Source of the DNA: Brachypodius melanocephalos | Taxonomy: Eukaryota; Chordata; Aves; Passeriformes; Pycnonotidae | Reading direction: 5' to 3' | Assembly (NCBI GenBank): GCA_013398615.1 | Contig: VZSR01003807.1 | Location: forward strand, 10,932,214-10,996,213 | DNA length: 64,000 nucleotides | In this document: positions 1-13,100 of the stretch, piece by piece | Position numbering within the stretch: position 1 is the stretch's first letter | Layout: the number at the start of each line of letters is the position of its first letter | Notes under the pieces: model-generated | The model's input: the letters and a program-made list of their open reading frames with translations, nothing else | What the model was told of the DNA's origin: nothing | Database searches by the model: none | Made by a program: the position numbers and the translations under genes

Positions 1-2484
1 ACTTTCTGTGTGAGAGGGTGACAAAACCCACTCCTACTTGTAAAGGTTCAGTATGAGAGCAGAGGTTCCTTTAACCTAGGATGCTTTTCTTCTTCACATT
101 GCTTGGAAAAGAAAAATAACGCTTTTGTTGGGCATTGCTACCTGTACAAACACTCTTTTTAAATGACCCTGGATAAAACTTGTCTCAGAAGCTGTCAGAC
201 AACAGAAAGTTACTCTATGGACTTTAAGTAACAAGCTATCTCCTGCATTTTTTTAATTCTGAATAGTTCATCCCATTTAAATACTGTTTTAATCCAAGTT
301 ATTTTGCATAATCCCATTGGATGAGAAACCAGATGTTTCTTGTTCACATAACCAATTAATTACATGCAGGCAACAAAAATCCAAATTCAGAAGTAGTCAA
401 TGTGTATATGTAAAAAGCCAGTCCTTACCACTTTCCATCAGTGATGAGGTTTCTTTTAATGTTGAGTACCTGCTTACAAGAAGACATTCCAACATCAATA
501 TTTTTTAAAAGCTAATTATATGCCAAAGAATTTTCAGATTGAAAAATTACTAGTTGAGTGGGTCATTCTTTTTCACAGAAGTCATCTGCAGATAAATGTA
601 CAAAGATGGTGTCTGTTATGAGATATGAACCTCTGTTGATGGTCCATAACTCAAGGTTATTGAATCTCGATGGTTCAAATGACTCAGTGCTCATACCAAT
701 AAGAGCAGAATAAGATAAAAATCTCTGTCAAAGGAAATAGATTTTTAATCTGGTTTTGGCCTGGTTTAATAAGGGAAATATTTTTTTTTGCCATCATACT
801 GTCCATCAACAAGCTAGTCATAAAATTTGAGGAAATTTTGGTCATATTCAGCCAAATTATTCTTTCAAAGATTAGCAGTTAGGTAAAGGAAGGATTTTAA
901 ATTATCCCAGGTGAGGGTGGCAGGGTTGTCATGATATGTTCCACCTAAAAGGAGCTGGGCAGAGAACCACTGCTGACATGCTGGTGACAGAGCGCTAAAA
1001 AAGCAAAATTGATCTCCATGTTGTACAGTTAGGGTATCTTAGAAGATCTGTGCAAAAGGGAATCTTTGGGAAATGGGGCACACTGGGCATATATCTGAAA
1101 GAAATAAGGCTTTTTCTGACCCATATTGACTCAATTATCTGGGAGAGCTAAAATTTCTTCAACTGAAGTAATAATGGGTGTTGAACTTGAAAAGCCAAAA
1201 AATCTGTGACAGTAAAGTTCCCTTTAGGTCTCTGAACATGTGATTGAATTGTTTATATAAGACTCCTGAGAATTGGGTTATAACCATAAAAAAAATTACC
1301 AGCAGAATTGTTTAAATTATTTTCTAAAGTTTTCTTTAGCTTTCATTTTGGATTAGAGAAAGATACCTGCTAAGAATAGGTATGGTTCTTATTGAGACAA
1401 AATGTTATTTGGTTTTTATAGCAATAGATTCCCAAAGTGTTTTCCCTTCAAACATATTTATTAAATAATAGTCTGATGACTCCACTGATGACAAGATATT
1501 GTCTCTTCTCTCTACTCTAAATAGGGCAATTTTTATCATTATTCTGAAAATAACTCAGAATTTTTTAAAAATCTCTAAATGGGATGGTCCTCTCTATCTT
1601 GAAGTAAAAATTCCAGCAAACCTTATTCAGGATAACCTAGACAAAATAACAATATGCCATGTGACAACTTTAGAGCCATTTTGTTAATCGAAATACATAA
1701 TAAAATCTAAAGCAAGGATCTGCATGTGATGCTCTTATTTTCTTCCCACTGGTGAAACCCAACTTTTTGTGACAGTGTGCAGATGCTAATCTTAGTTGCA
1801 TACAAGGAACAAAAAATGTGTCAGGTAGTCTCCATTGTATCACCCCAAGCATAGAAAAGTCCTTGAAGTACAACGTGTGTTCAACACTGAATGTGTAAAA
1901 GGTCCAGATCATTAAGCAAAACACCGCTTTAGTTTAGGAAAGGTGATTCTGGGAGCGGCTTCTGCTCTGAGGAAGAAACCTCTGCATTTGTTTTAAGAAA
2001 GATTCCTAAACACTCTGCTCTCTGAAATTGATTTAAACTTCCGTAAAACACGGAGTAATCAAGCCTTGGAACTGTTCCAACTGCCTTTAAAAGATTTTTG
2101 CTATCCATTTCACATCGTGGAAACTCCCCAGCTAAAGGCAAAAGCCCTAAGGAGTGTGGGTGTTGCTGTCTTTCGATTTTATAGATATTGAACCTAGAAG
2201 GATTTCATTTCTCTCGTGTTGCATTCACTAGGCATTTGCAACTACCCATTGCATCCCTGTTCACAACTTTCAGCTGGTAATATAATCCTCAACTGATGGT
2301 AAGCACTTGCATGCCTTTACCCACAGTGCAAAGTCAATCATTTTCATGGAATCTCACAGGGCACATGTGCTCTATTACAGTTTTTTGAGTTTACTCGCTC
2401 ACATAAAGCTTAATACAGCAGGTTTTGTGTGTTAAAAAGTTCTGTATAAAATATCCCTGAAGAGTGAGGTTTTTGTTGAGTAGG
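1..2484. other. AT-rich unique sequence, no gene
   Basis: I see no gene, recognisable repeat family or RNA gene here. The open frames are at most 84 codons, overlap each other on both strands and match nothing I know. The sequence is rich in short A and T runs, as expected for avian intergenic or intronic DNA. Confidence 0.6.
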
Positions 2485-2590
2485 TGGGTGCTAGGACTTG
2501 GTAGCTCTTGATGAGTACAAGTTTAATGTCAGATGACTTTTAAAGGTGTCCTCCAACCCAACCCATTCTACAATTCCATGACTCTGTGAT
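2485..2590 (+). mobile_element. CR1 LINE fragment, 3' terminus
   Basis: The stretch contains the CR1 3' signature in sense orientation: a TTAAAGGT block, then CCTCCAACCCAACCCATTCT, then degenerate octamer-like repeats (ATTCTACA, ATTCCATG, ACTCTGTGAT). CR1 elements end in such short tandem octamers instead of a poly(A) tail. Only about the last 100 bp is recognisable and the 5' boundary is uncertain. It is a dead, 5'-truncated copy with no coding capacity. Confidence 0.75.
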
Positions 2591-2881
2591 ATGTATCAGG
2601 AAGCTGATTCAAGATATAAAACACTATCTCAAACTCTCTGTCAAGACTGAATCAGAGCTGCTGCCAGTTAAGTGTCTGGATAGAGACAAATCTTGTGCAA
2701 GGTACACACAGAATCTGCTGATCAGCAAGCACAGACCCTAGCAGCAGCATCAAAGAAATACAATTAACAAAAAAATTTGCAGAACTACATTTTCTTTAAA
2801 AATTAAACATACCCAGAGCAAGGCTGGGAATCTAATTAAAATTTGCAATCAAATCCTACAATAATTAAGAATAAATGGGAA

Positions 2882-3085
2882 TTTTAGAAATTATCTAATC
2901 CAGCCTCCATTGTGCATGTTCTAAGGTCCCAGTTTGCTGCAAGGCCAACCATCATGATTCAACATCTGGGCTTCAAGTCTTGAAATGCCCAAGGATGCAG
3001 TTTCCACAAGTTCTCCGGGTGCCTATTCTAGTGTTTTGTTACCTAAGCACGAAAAGCAAAATTCAAAATTTCATCTTTCCAAGCA
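2882..3085 (-). mobile_element. CR1 LINE fragment, old and diverged
   Basis: The plus strand reads as a diverged reverse complement of the CR1 3' region: TCTAATCCAGCCTCC, then CCAAGGATGCAGTTTCCACA (the counterpart of the usual 'ccaaggatggagactccaca'), then CTCCGGGTGCCTATTCTAGTG (the counterpart of 'ctctgggcaacctgttccagtg'). Many substitutions and small indels suggest an old copy. The 72-codon open frame on the plus strand is antisense to it and not a gene. The terminal octamers are not visible. Confidence 0.65.
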
Positions 3086-4797
3086 GAGATTAAGGACTTA
3101 TACTAGGTCATTGTGCAAGTACTCCATAAATTTATTATATGTGGTTTTATTCACAGAAGGCACTAATTTCATGGTAGAACTCTGTGTCCACATTTTGCTA
3201 TAAAGTCCTTGCTTTTCTATGAAAACATAACTTTCTCTATAAATACAAATGAGAAAGAATTTCTCATTATGAAAAGACTTCCCGGAGAAATAAACAATGA
3301 GGTTGCTGTTCTAGGAAATGTAAATATATCTTTCAGTGGATCCTTAAAGAACTATTTAAAAACCTCCACTGTGTCTGGAAAATAACTGCACTGCAATATT
3401 TGATTAAATCTTTTAGGACTTGTCTGAAACTTGAACTACAGTACAAACAGTGAAAGGAATTCCTCCTAAATTGCAGAGTGTTTTTATAATGTTAATTATT
3501 CAACAAAATTATTACTGATTTGTTATCAGGAAATGGTATTTAAGGAGAAGAAAAAATCAGACAGAGTGGAGAGGGATTTCTTAAACTGTTTATGGCCTTT
3601 AAAAAAATGTGCGTATGCTTTTGACTAAGACTAGCTAATGAATGTGTTCCATTTTGCACTCAGAAATATGAACAATAAATTCTTAGCTCTACACTGACGA
3701 TCCTATGTCTGTTACTTCAAAGATCAAATAAATAGTGGAAGGTTCCTCTGACAGTAATTATGTTTATTTATGTATTTATTAATAAACAGCACAGAAACTT
3801 TAGATACTCCTTAGCACTTTTTTATTGCAAAGTGAGTGATATTTAAGTAATTTAATATTCAGCCATTATTTCTCCAACCTCGAAGCTGCCTAGGGAAAAT
3901 CTTTATGCTAAAGAACTGTACATAATATGAGAAGAAACAGTTTCTTCACAATAACTATAATCCTTAGATTTAGCAGCGGACACATAAAAATTATTTAGGG
4001 ACTGAATTAATTCAGATTAAATCATTAATTACAACTGGTGTAATCACTCACAAAAATTCTAAGGTAGTCAAAATTTTAAAGTATGCAAAACTCTACCAGT
4101 CATGTTTCCATATATTCTTTGTTGTCTATACATTTTTTGTCTCCCAAGGACATTTGTATCAATTGAAATCAAAGATTCTGTCTACAACTGAAATCATCTT
4201 TTGGATTTCAAATCTGACTTTTAGAAATCAGAATAAAAATATCTTTTCAGAGGACAGTGAGGGCTAAGATGTGTCAGACTTTTGAGAGTTAGATTATTCA
4301 TGAGTTCAGGCATTTATCTCTGAGTATTTGGAACTGGAAAATATTATTTTGACTGGGTGATAAACATAGAAGTAAAAAAATCCATGCTTGTAATTCCTTT
4401 GTTACCATGACAACTATATCACTAGCAACAGTGAATTATATCATTGTAACACCAAGAAACATTTTAATTGGTAGAGTTGTATCTAAATTACACACAAGCC
4501 ATTAAGCAACAAGACAGTGGACAAGGGATCCTATTGTTGGTTCCTGGACCCTTAGAAGGAGAAATGAGACCTGATATGGCTGAAAAATCAAAACCTACTG
4601 TTTGGGTGCTCCCTGGGGATGACCACGCTGATAGCACCAGCTGGAATGAAAGAAGAGCCTGGGCTCACTCACTCTGTGTGCACATGGCAGCTGAGTGACC
4701 TGAAAGGGGAACAGTAAATGCTTGAGCCACTGTCACAGAAAAGGTTTGTACCTGGGCACAAAAGGTGCTGCCTGCCAAGTAAGATTAGCAAATCGTG
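3086..4797. other. Unique sequence, GC-richer block at 4500-4790
   Basis: No gene is recognised. 3757-3790 has a short TTTA-rich tract. The last 300 bp (about 4500-4790), which abuts a CR1 terminus, is clearly richer in G+C than its surroundings and carries a 76-codon open frame without recognisable similarity. It could be the remnant of another mobile element, but I cannot assign it. Confidence 0.5.
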
Positions 4798-4932
4798 GAA
4801 TCATAGAATAGTTTGGGTTGGAAAGAACCTTGAAAATCATCCAGTTCAAACCCCCTGCCATGGGCTGAGACACTTCCCATTAGACCAGGTTGCTCATAGC
4901 CCCATCCAACACGGCCTTGAATAATTCCAGAG
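4798..4932 (-). mobile_element. CR1 LINE fragment, 3' terminus
   Basis: This is the reverse complement of the avian CR1 3' end. It begins with AATCATAGAATAGTTTGGGT, continues with a block equivalent to 'catccagttcaaaccccctgccatgggc', and ends near CCCATCCAACACGGCCTTGA. The element therefore lies on the minus strand with its 3' terminus at about 4798. Only about 135 bp remains, a heavily 5'-truncated insertion typical of CR1. Similarity to the usual consensus is high, so it is probably younger than the 2882 copy. Confidence 0.92.
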
Positions 4933-6742
4933 AATAAATAAAGATAAGTTATGTCTAACTTCAGAACTGACTATTTATCTTATCTTAATGAAAGTATTTT
5001 CTAAAAAGAAATAAAATGGTTGCTATATGTTAGGCAAAATTTTGCCACAGCCACCAGCAGCGAAAGAAAACCTTTCAGCAATATGATTTCATCTCTGTCA
5101 TCTCCTATAACCTCTCTCTTTTGTCAGGCCTGACTCGGCACTACATATGATCTCAGTTCAGATCTGTATTCCCTACCTCTTCAATCTTTAGTTTCCTCAG
5201 TACTCACTGAATATCAGTACTGCCTTTCTACAGGAATTTAGGTGACCATGACTATTTGATTTTGAGGACTAGAAAAGAAGATGTTCAAAAGCTCATATGA
5301 AGTGAAACAAAAAGCATGACAGAACATTGAGTGTAGTAATTTTTGTTTGTAATTTTATATACAGCAAAAAGAAATCACAATTAAAAATTTACTAAAAATA
5401 AAAACCAGAGCATTTCCCTTTAAATAAAGTCATTATCAAATATTTAAATTTTGTTTAAGTACCTAGTTAAAAAGCACTTTTTTCAGCTATCTTCAGCTAA
5501 TGAATGAAAAAAATCCCAAAATTTGAAAATAGAACTATATGGCTTACAATTCTTAAAGCATAACCTGTCGTTTTCTATCTCTTGAAAAAATTAAATTCTG
5601 TATAAAATAGTATCAATATGTGCTTATTCTCATCTATTTCTTGCTAGACAGACCTTAGAGCAAAGAATGGGAGAATACTTGGGTTTTATTGTTTTAAATG
5701 AGAATGAGAAATAGCATCTAGAAGAAATATAATGTATTATAAGAACTGATAATTTACATCTCTAGAATAAAGCACTGGTCCCTTCTTTACTGCAAGAGAT
5801 GGTTTCTGTATCAAGTTTGAGATACCATAAAATATTGGTATGATATAAAAGAAATAATTAAATTTTCCTTCACTAGAAAACTTTGTTACTTGGTTTGCTT
5901 TGAGTGGAAGAGCCTAAAAATATTGAATTGAATTGGTTTAGCAAAACCAACAGAACTTTAAGGGAAACTAGATTTATATTTAGTTATGTCAAAGAATTCT
6001 TTGTTAAGCAGTTAGGTCTGTTCCCTGACACTGCAGTAGTTCATTTCACAGGCTCTCTCCACTCTTTCCAGTAATGAACCACTAATGACTTTGCATCCTG
6101 GTTTTTGATACAGAAACATGAAGGGATGAGAAAGGATTTAAGAGCTCTTTTACGCAATTTTTACTCCTACTTTTACTGTGACAACCACCATCAAAGTTAT
6201 GCTGTCTTTGAAAAAATCTGATAATAATTCTCATTTAAATATTGTTGGTGTGGTATTATCAAGCAGACTGCTCAGACCTTTGCTTAATCTTATGGTATTA
6301 AAGCATTTTTGACCATAAAAAAGCTATTAAATAATGAGCATAATCTGTCCTTTGAGACCATTGGAGATATATAAAAGGTATAAATCTTTGTATGCTCTTT
6401 TCAGCAGATCATCAACTTCTGTTTGTAGGAGTACTCAGTGGAATGTATTTTGACCTCTGGAAGATGCTTCTGATAGAACAAAAACCACCTTCCATTCTCC
6501 TCCTGACAGGACCTTGGACAAAACTGCATACAAGGGCAGTGTAAAAACTGCTAATTAGTGTATTATTATATCCAACATTCAGTAGGAGCAATCCACGTGT
6601 GACAAACAGTCAATTGATGCTGAGTTTATTAACAGAGATGTAGAACCCTGCTTGAATTGTCTGTAGAAAAGGTGTCAGACAAGCAGTGCTGTAAATGGTG
6701 AGGTGAATAAGAAGAAATGAACTCTTGCTGTAAAGAAGGTAA
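4933..6742. other. AT-rich unique sequence, no gene
   Basis: Nothing is recognised in this stretch. It has many A/T runs, few CpG dinucleotides and no open frame of note, except one of 100 codons on the minus strand at 6610-6912 that runs antisense through the next CR1 copy and is a shadow of it. Confidence 0.55.
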
Positions 6743-7350
6743 AGACCATCCTGGGCTGCTTTAGGCAAGGCATTGCCAGCAGCCAGAGGGAGGTGATCCT
6801 TCTTTTTATAGCACTGACCAGTCCACACCTGGAGCACTGTTGTCAGCTCTGAGCTTCTCATTTCAAGAGAGGCATGGATACGCAGGATAAAAAATTCAGA
6901 GAAAGGCCACAAAGATGATCAAGGGACTGGAGCGCCTGACACATGAGGAAAGGTCCAATGAGCTGAGACTGCTCAGACTGGAGAGGAGAAGGCTCGGAGG
7001 GATCTTGCTAACATGCATAAATACCTGGTGGGAGGGGATGAAGAAGGAGGAGCCAGGCTCTTTTCAGTGATCCCCAGGGACAGGACCAGAGGTTATGGGT
7101 TCAAAATGAAACACAGGAGGGTCCTTTCTGGAAAGAAGGAAACACTTTTTTACTGTGACAGGGACCAAGATTTGACACAGGTTGCCCAGAGAGATTGCAG
7201 AGTCTCCATCCTTAAAGACAGTAAAAATCCACCTGGACGTGGTCCCAAGCAACAGACTGTGCTTGAGCAGGGGTCCTGCTGGAGTAAGGAGGTTTAGCAC
7301 GTGACCTCAGAGGTTGCTTCCAACCTCAGTCTTTCTGATTCTTTGATTCA
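6743..7350 (+). mobile_element. CR1 LINE fragment with ORF2 C-terminal remnant
   Basis: This is the longest CR1 copy here, about 600 bp in sense orientation. It opens with AGACCATCCTGGGCTGCTTT and contains AAGATGATCAAGGGACTGGA, both standard CR1 blocks. It ends in TTGCTTCCAACCTCAGTC followed by degenerate octamers near 7350. An open frame at 7013-7297 reads HKYLVGG, GARLFSV and DRTRG, matching the C-terminal end of CR1 ORF2, the endonuclease/reverse transcriptase polyprotein. The catalytic endonuclease and reverse transcriptase domains lie upstream in a full element and are absent, so the copy cannot move. The 78-codon minus-strand frame at 7064-7300 is its antisense shadow. Confidence 0.93.
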
Positions 7351-9341
7351 ATGAAAGATTTGGCAAACTGTCTGGAAACCTTTAGTTAAGTAGGTGGCCC
7401 AGTAACGAAGGAAGACTCTACTGTCCAAAACTTAATTGTTTTCTCTATGTTCTCTTATCTGATTTATGAGATGGGATAGTTTTCCGTTTCTTTCTAGTCT
7501 ACTATTTAATATCTCCAGAACTTTAGTAACTCCAGAAATACTTGCATCATGCAATGAATAAATAGCCCACACTGACCAAATCTGCTTTATGAACATTTAT
7601 CCAGGCAACTGCTATCTCCACAGATTGTCATAGTTTACTATGAAGTCATTCTGGCATAACACTGCAAGAACACTTCATCAGTGTGGGATGTAAAATGTAA
7701 TAGCTCATTCACTCAACCATGCTTTATTACATCTCCACTGTGTGGTTTGCTGTAGTTTCAATTTGTTTTAATGGCCAATTGAAAACTTTGGCTTCATCTC
7801 CTAGGACAATTTCCATTCACTTCCAATAGGATGTTTCCTCCCAAAATACAGTTAGATATTTTAAAACTAATACTTCTGTGATGGCCTTCCCTGTTTTGAC
7901 AAAACATGCTGGAGACAGCAAACAAAGGCTCGTTCATCCAACACTTCCTCTCGCACATCATTATCTGATTAGTCAAGTCCTTGCTGAGTTGAAATAAATA
8001 TACGTCCGATGTATTTTATTTGGGTAAATAAATCTGCTCGGGAGTGTGGTTTTTTTCCTCTTTGTCTTTTATTTTTTTTTAATTTGTTTGTTTGTTTGTG
8101 TTTTGTTTCTGTTTTTTTAAGAACTCTGAGAAAGTAGGAGGAGGCACAAGAAATTCCCATGGGAGAGCTGGATAGGAGAGATACTCCAAGGTATTAATCT
8201 ATGCAGCCTATGTACTTCTGCATAAATTGTTTGTTGATGTACCAAGAACACCATATAGGCATATCTGGAAAAAACTGAAATAAATATAACAGTGGGGACA
8301 CAAAAAATACGGGAAAAATCTAAAGAGAATTTGATTAAAATCAAAATTATCCAATCAATAATCATCCATCTTATGAAGTTCTCCAACTGTTTTACACACA
8401 AAATATAGCACTTACTGTGTGTAAGGGTAATTTTTATCTCAGCATTGCATTAAAGTGCTGTATCTCCTCCATCACTGCCTCCTTATGCCAGTAAATTAAG
8501 TTATTCACATAGTCATGTGCTTTCTCTGAAAGACTAAGGACATTCTTCAAGTTGACTACATAATAGTAATTATATTTAAGATTTATTCATTGTGGCTTGT
8601 GTTGTCTTGGTTTTTTATAATTTCTAAAATGCTTTATCAATATCAAGCATGAATTCAGAGCACAAGAGAGATAATGGAGGCTGAAGATTGACCATTCATA
8701 ATTATGTCTGAGGACTGGAATGACTTCTGAGGAAAGATAATGCACTTAAACAGATTGTTTTTTATTTTAACCACTGGCATTTCAGTTCATTTCAAGCCAT
8801 AAAAATAAAAGATCACTATTAATATAGATGCTAAAATATTTATTCGTGTCATCCACAGCATCTGGGATATAAATATGTAAAATTTACAGCATTATTTTTT
8901 CAGGTGAATATAAATACATATTGTGTTTTTTAACAGTAAACTGTCACATTAATTTGGCCACTGTAAGATGGTTCCATATTATGTTATTCTACCTCTTCTT
9001 CCATTATTCAATACCAAGCATGTGCCTCAAATATTCAAAAGCCTAAATCACAAGTATTCCTTTACAGTATTAGGGAAACAAAGAAAACAGGTAACATAAT
9101 CATATTCTAACAGTATTATTAGAACATTACAATACTCAGATCCACTTCACCCTTGGGGTTTGTTTCCTTATGGACCTTACATTCTGCATATGGGAATAGA
9201 GAGCCCTAGTAGAACAGACATGGCCTTCTCAGGATCACTGAATCCCAGAAGTCATCTTCCATACAGTTTTATCATGCAACTAAAACCTTACCTGCTCCAT
9301 AAACCGTTTTTTAAACATGAAAATACAAGGAAAAGGAACAC
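7351..9341. other. AT-rich unique sequence, no gene
   Basis: No gene is recognised. Apart from the T-rich tract listed separately, the stretch is ordinary AT-rich DNA. The minus-strand open frames near 7794-8401 (60-94 codons) are mutually overlapping and match nothing I know. Confidence 0.55.
8049..8118. repeat. T-rich low-complexity tract with (TTTG)n
   Basis: Almost all pyrimidine plus G, with T7 and T9 runs and a core of consecutive TTTG units at about 8083-8108. It is an ordinary simple repeat that inflates minus-strand open frames rich in Lys and Asn. Confidence 0.85.
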
Positions 9342-9396
9342 CACAGAATAATGCAATCAGTCATGTTGGAAAAGACCACAGTGGACCATCTGTTAT
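9342..9396 (-). mobile_element. Possible CR1 terminus, very short
   Basis: The plus strand reads ACAGAATAATGCAATCAGTC, then ATGTTGGAAAAGACCACAG. This resembles the reverse complement of CR1 subfamilies ending in 'gaatcatttaggttggaaaagacc'. Only about 50 bp match and the middle is disturbed, so this could be chance. Confidence 0.35.
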
Positions 9397-10105
9397 ACAA
9401 GAGCTAGGACTAAAACAAGATGAATTTTCCTTCCATTCTTAAGCCACAGGTAGGAATGGAGGAATGTGAAACAATAACATTTTTCTCCAACACTTGACAT
9501 TTGAGCCAACTGGGCTTGAATCATTGGTATTGTTTCCTCTATCAAAAACAGGACTTTTTGATCTACTTCTTGATCTTTTACTCCATAAAATATTAGAATA
9601 GTCTCTGGCTTTTAGACATCTGTAAGCAAAGCCCCTGCTGGTCACAGAAAGACTGGTACATTCCATTTCCAGTTCTCTCCTGAAGTTTTTTCCTCTACCT
9701 ATATCTGGCTTTCACTGAAACAGGATGATTTTCATCTACCTTTTCACTTGGTTTTCTGATAATGGACACTATGGATAATGGATGTTTTCAATGCTCATTA
9801 CTGCTATATCATGGTTCACAACTATAACATTTACAAACTTAAAAGCGATACCAGGTTTCATCTTCTTTATCTCCTTTTCACTATTGGATTATATTCTATG
9901 TGTATATTTGACAAACGTTATTGTGCAAAACCAGTAAGATGTATGACTCTGTTGCTATCAAGAAATAAGACCAATTTCTTCCAAAGAGGTCATTCCCACT
10001 AATGGATATAGGCTTTCATCATACAATAACTAGGTAAAATGTGAGGCTAGGCAAACCAATTAAATAAGTTATTTCTTTCAAAGACACATCATTATATCAC
10101 TGACT
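9397..10105. other. Unique sequence, no gene
   Basis: Nothing recognised. Two open frames of about 75 codons lie on opposite strands and have no similarity that I can name. Confidence 0.5.
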
Positions 10106-10165
10106 TTCATATATTTGACGCTGAGCTCATCTGGGTTCATATATTTGACTCTGAGCTCATTTGGG
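10106..10165 (+). repeat. 30-bp tandem duplication
   Basis: Two adjacent 30-bp copies (10106-10135 and 10136-10165) begin TTCATATATTTGAC and contain CTGAGCTCAT. They differ at two positions (G/T at unit position 15, C/T at unit position 26). No third copy is seen. It looks like a recent local duplication. Confidence 0.9.
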
Positions 10166-13100
10166 TTCTCGGCATCTCCAGAATCTGCCATGAATATGTA
10201 AGACCTCTGAGAATCCTTAGAAGATGGTCTTTTGGACCAAGCAGAACTTGCTGGGATGCTTCATGTAAGCCAAGGGGTTTTTTGTTACAAGTAATTTTTA
10301 TCTATGTTCCAGCACAGGATAATGTTTTGTGCTCAAAACACAGACTTTGAGAGGACTACATATCATAGAGCCTAGAAATTTTTGAACATTCACTGGACTG
10401 GGAGAAACAGAAAATTGGGGAAATATAGATAATCCAAGCACCATTCCCAATTTTTGCTGTTTCTCTAGTGAGGAATTGGGACTTAAAGCTTTAACTGGCG
10501 CTTTCTCCAGTCTTGTGAAACACAAAACCTATTCCTGAGTCAAAGGCCTGAAATTTCTGAATACCCTCAGCTTCTGCACTCCTTGAATGACAGAACAGGA
10601 AACATACAGAGGTAAGCAAAAAATGTTCAGAAGCTGGAAATCAAACCAGAATATTTCATTTTCTATGCAATAAAATTTCTTTTTCCACAGTCCTTTTTTC
10701 TAAATAATTATTCCTAATTGACTTAACATATCCCTTCAAGCTCAATCATGTGTGCAAATGCTCTGCAGAATTTTGGAATCTCATGGAGAGGAAAATTAAC
10801 ATTAGGAACTTTGAGTTTGAGAGCTATCTAAGATATAGAAAATTATTGTGTCATTGTGTGGCCAATCAATTATCTGACTCTTTATTCCTAAATATGAGGC
10901 AGTGAAAAGTGATGCTTTTAAGCAGACAGATAAATATAAATCAGGAGGGTTTTTTTCTGAGCTTAGCAGAATTTTTTCCAGGTAGTTCTTGAAATGAAAA
11001 TTGGATGATGGGTTTTGTGTGTTCACCTTGTGCTGCTAAAATGCAGTTGGCATTGCTGAATTCATCTGTACCTTTTAATACAAACATTTTTACTGTAGGT
11101 TTGGACTGTTACATCTAATTATCTAAACAGCAGAGATAGATGAAAGATTTCATTGAGACCTTTCTTTATCAGCAAAGGTAATCAATGTAAGGAAAAGACC
11201 AGAATAGCATCCTGGTCTTCATTCAGCTGTTTAATCCATTAATTTCTCTTCCTAAATAATACCTACTGGCTAAATAGAGAAATACAACAAAAACAATGAT
11301 AAAAAGGAACAAACTGTGTATTCAGGCAGCTTAAATACTAATGATTTTTTGGCTTTGGCAAGCTAGCACTAAAGACAAAAAAGTAAAGATAATAAACCAT
11401 AAACAGCAGGTGTCTAAGCAATTACAACTGAAGGTTTAATCTTGAGAGATGTGCAAGACACACACGGGCTTGGGACTGTCAACAGTTCCTTTCTCTTTCT
11501 TAAATTTTTAAATACACAGAGACAGAAAATATTCTTAGTAGACAGGGTTGAGTAAGAGATAAATTTGATTTCATGTTCAGTTTATACAGTCAAACACACA
11601 AGAAATTATTGTCATAAACAGATTATGCTGTCATTGGATGTGAAATTGTTATAATGAAAACATAAAGATCATTCAAATACAGAAGAAATCCATCCATTAC
11701 ATGTAGCTAAAGAAAGCAGTACAGCATTTTGTCACCAGAAATTAGTACCAGAATTCAAAACCAGTGCACTGAGATCAATAATCCGTCACCTTTCTCTGAA
11801 AGATATATGCACAAAAGCTCCCATACACCTTTGTCTGAATTGACAAATTGGCCTGATATTTAGCAAAGTAATAGAGACAAGGAAGTGAAGAATTAGTGCT
11901 GCCTCAAAACAAAATGAATTTGACTGTGAGTCCATTCGTCACAGCAAGGTCCAAAAAAACAATTTAGGAGAATGTTAGGACTAAGCAGAAATCAGCCTGC
12001 ATCACACAGGCCAACATGTGCTGTTGGACCTCCAGTGGTGATATTGCAGGTTGTCATTTCCAAAATTAAAATATAGAATAATAAAAATGAAAAATATGGT
12101 TTATGAAATGCAGTTATGTCTCTCCCTTCTAAATTTCTGGTAGTGTAGTATTCGCAATGGCTAATAAGAGCTGTGTGAGCAAAAATCCTGTACACACCGT
12201 AGTGTTTCCCTTACTGCAATTTCAAGAAAAGGAAGAGGTAAATCAGTAGGTTGTTTTATAGACACATTTAGGGAGAGAGCTGTGTGTCCTAATCTGTAGT
12301 AACTAAACTTTTGTTCTGTCTAGTCCTACAAAAGTAGCACCTTGATATAACTCACCTCCTGGTTAGTACCTATTTCTCTTGCTTAATATGAACTCAAGAG
12401 TTATTGCCTTATAATTTGACATTATTCTTTAATTCATTTCTATGATGCATTGAAAGCTTTCTGGCTTGATCAACCTATTTTTAAAAATTCATTTTAGCAA
12501 AAAAAAATAATAATACAGAGTAGAAAAAAACACAGTCACTTAGAGAATGCTCAATCACAATTGACACATCCATGTTTTCCAAAGCAGATATTCATCATCA
12601 CTCTGCCACATTTTACAGGGAGTGAAGTCCTCCATCTTCATAAATTTCTTGCAAAATGGAAGCCATAGCTGATTTCCTAAACCCTCTGAGACAGAACCAC
12701 TACTTATTTAATTAAAAATAATAGGAAATAATAAATGAAACATGTCCATCTGGAATCATCCTTGTATCATCTGTTTTCTTGGTAGCATGAATGTAATGCA
12801 GAAAAAGGGGCTTTTTGTATTCCATTCACCCAGTATAGATTTGTGTTCCAAACAGTTGTTAAACAATTGTTAAACTATGTAATTTTTAAAATACCTCCTC
12901 TAGTGTCAAAATTTCACTATTCTAATTTCCACATATTGCCGCCATCTTCATTAGAAAGGGTTATTTAGTTTCTTATTTGGTCTTTCAACAGCATTGCCAC
13001 AAACAGATGCACAATTTCCCTGCTAGATCCATGGGATTCATGAGCTCATGAAGGATGCTATTTCCTCAGAACTGCATAAAAAATGGACTAACAATAAAAG

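Noticed and set aside
644..680. GGTTCAAATGACTC as a tRNA B-box
   Set aside because: It lacks a matching A-box and no cloverleaf can be drawn around it.
7064..7300. Minus-strand open frame of 78 codons
   Set aside because: It is antisense to the CR1 ORF2 remnant at 7013-7297.
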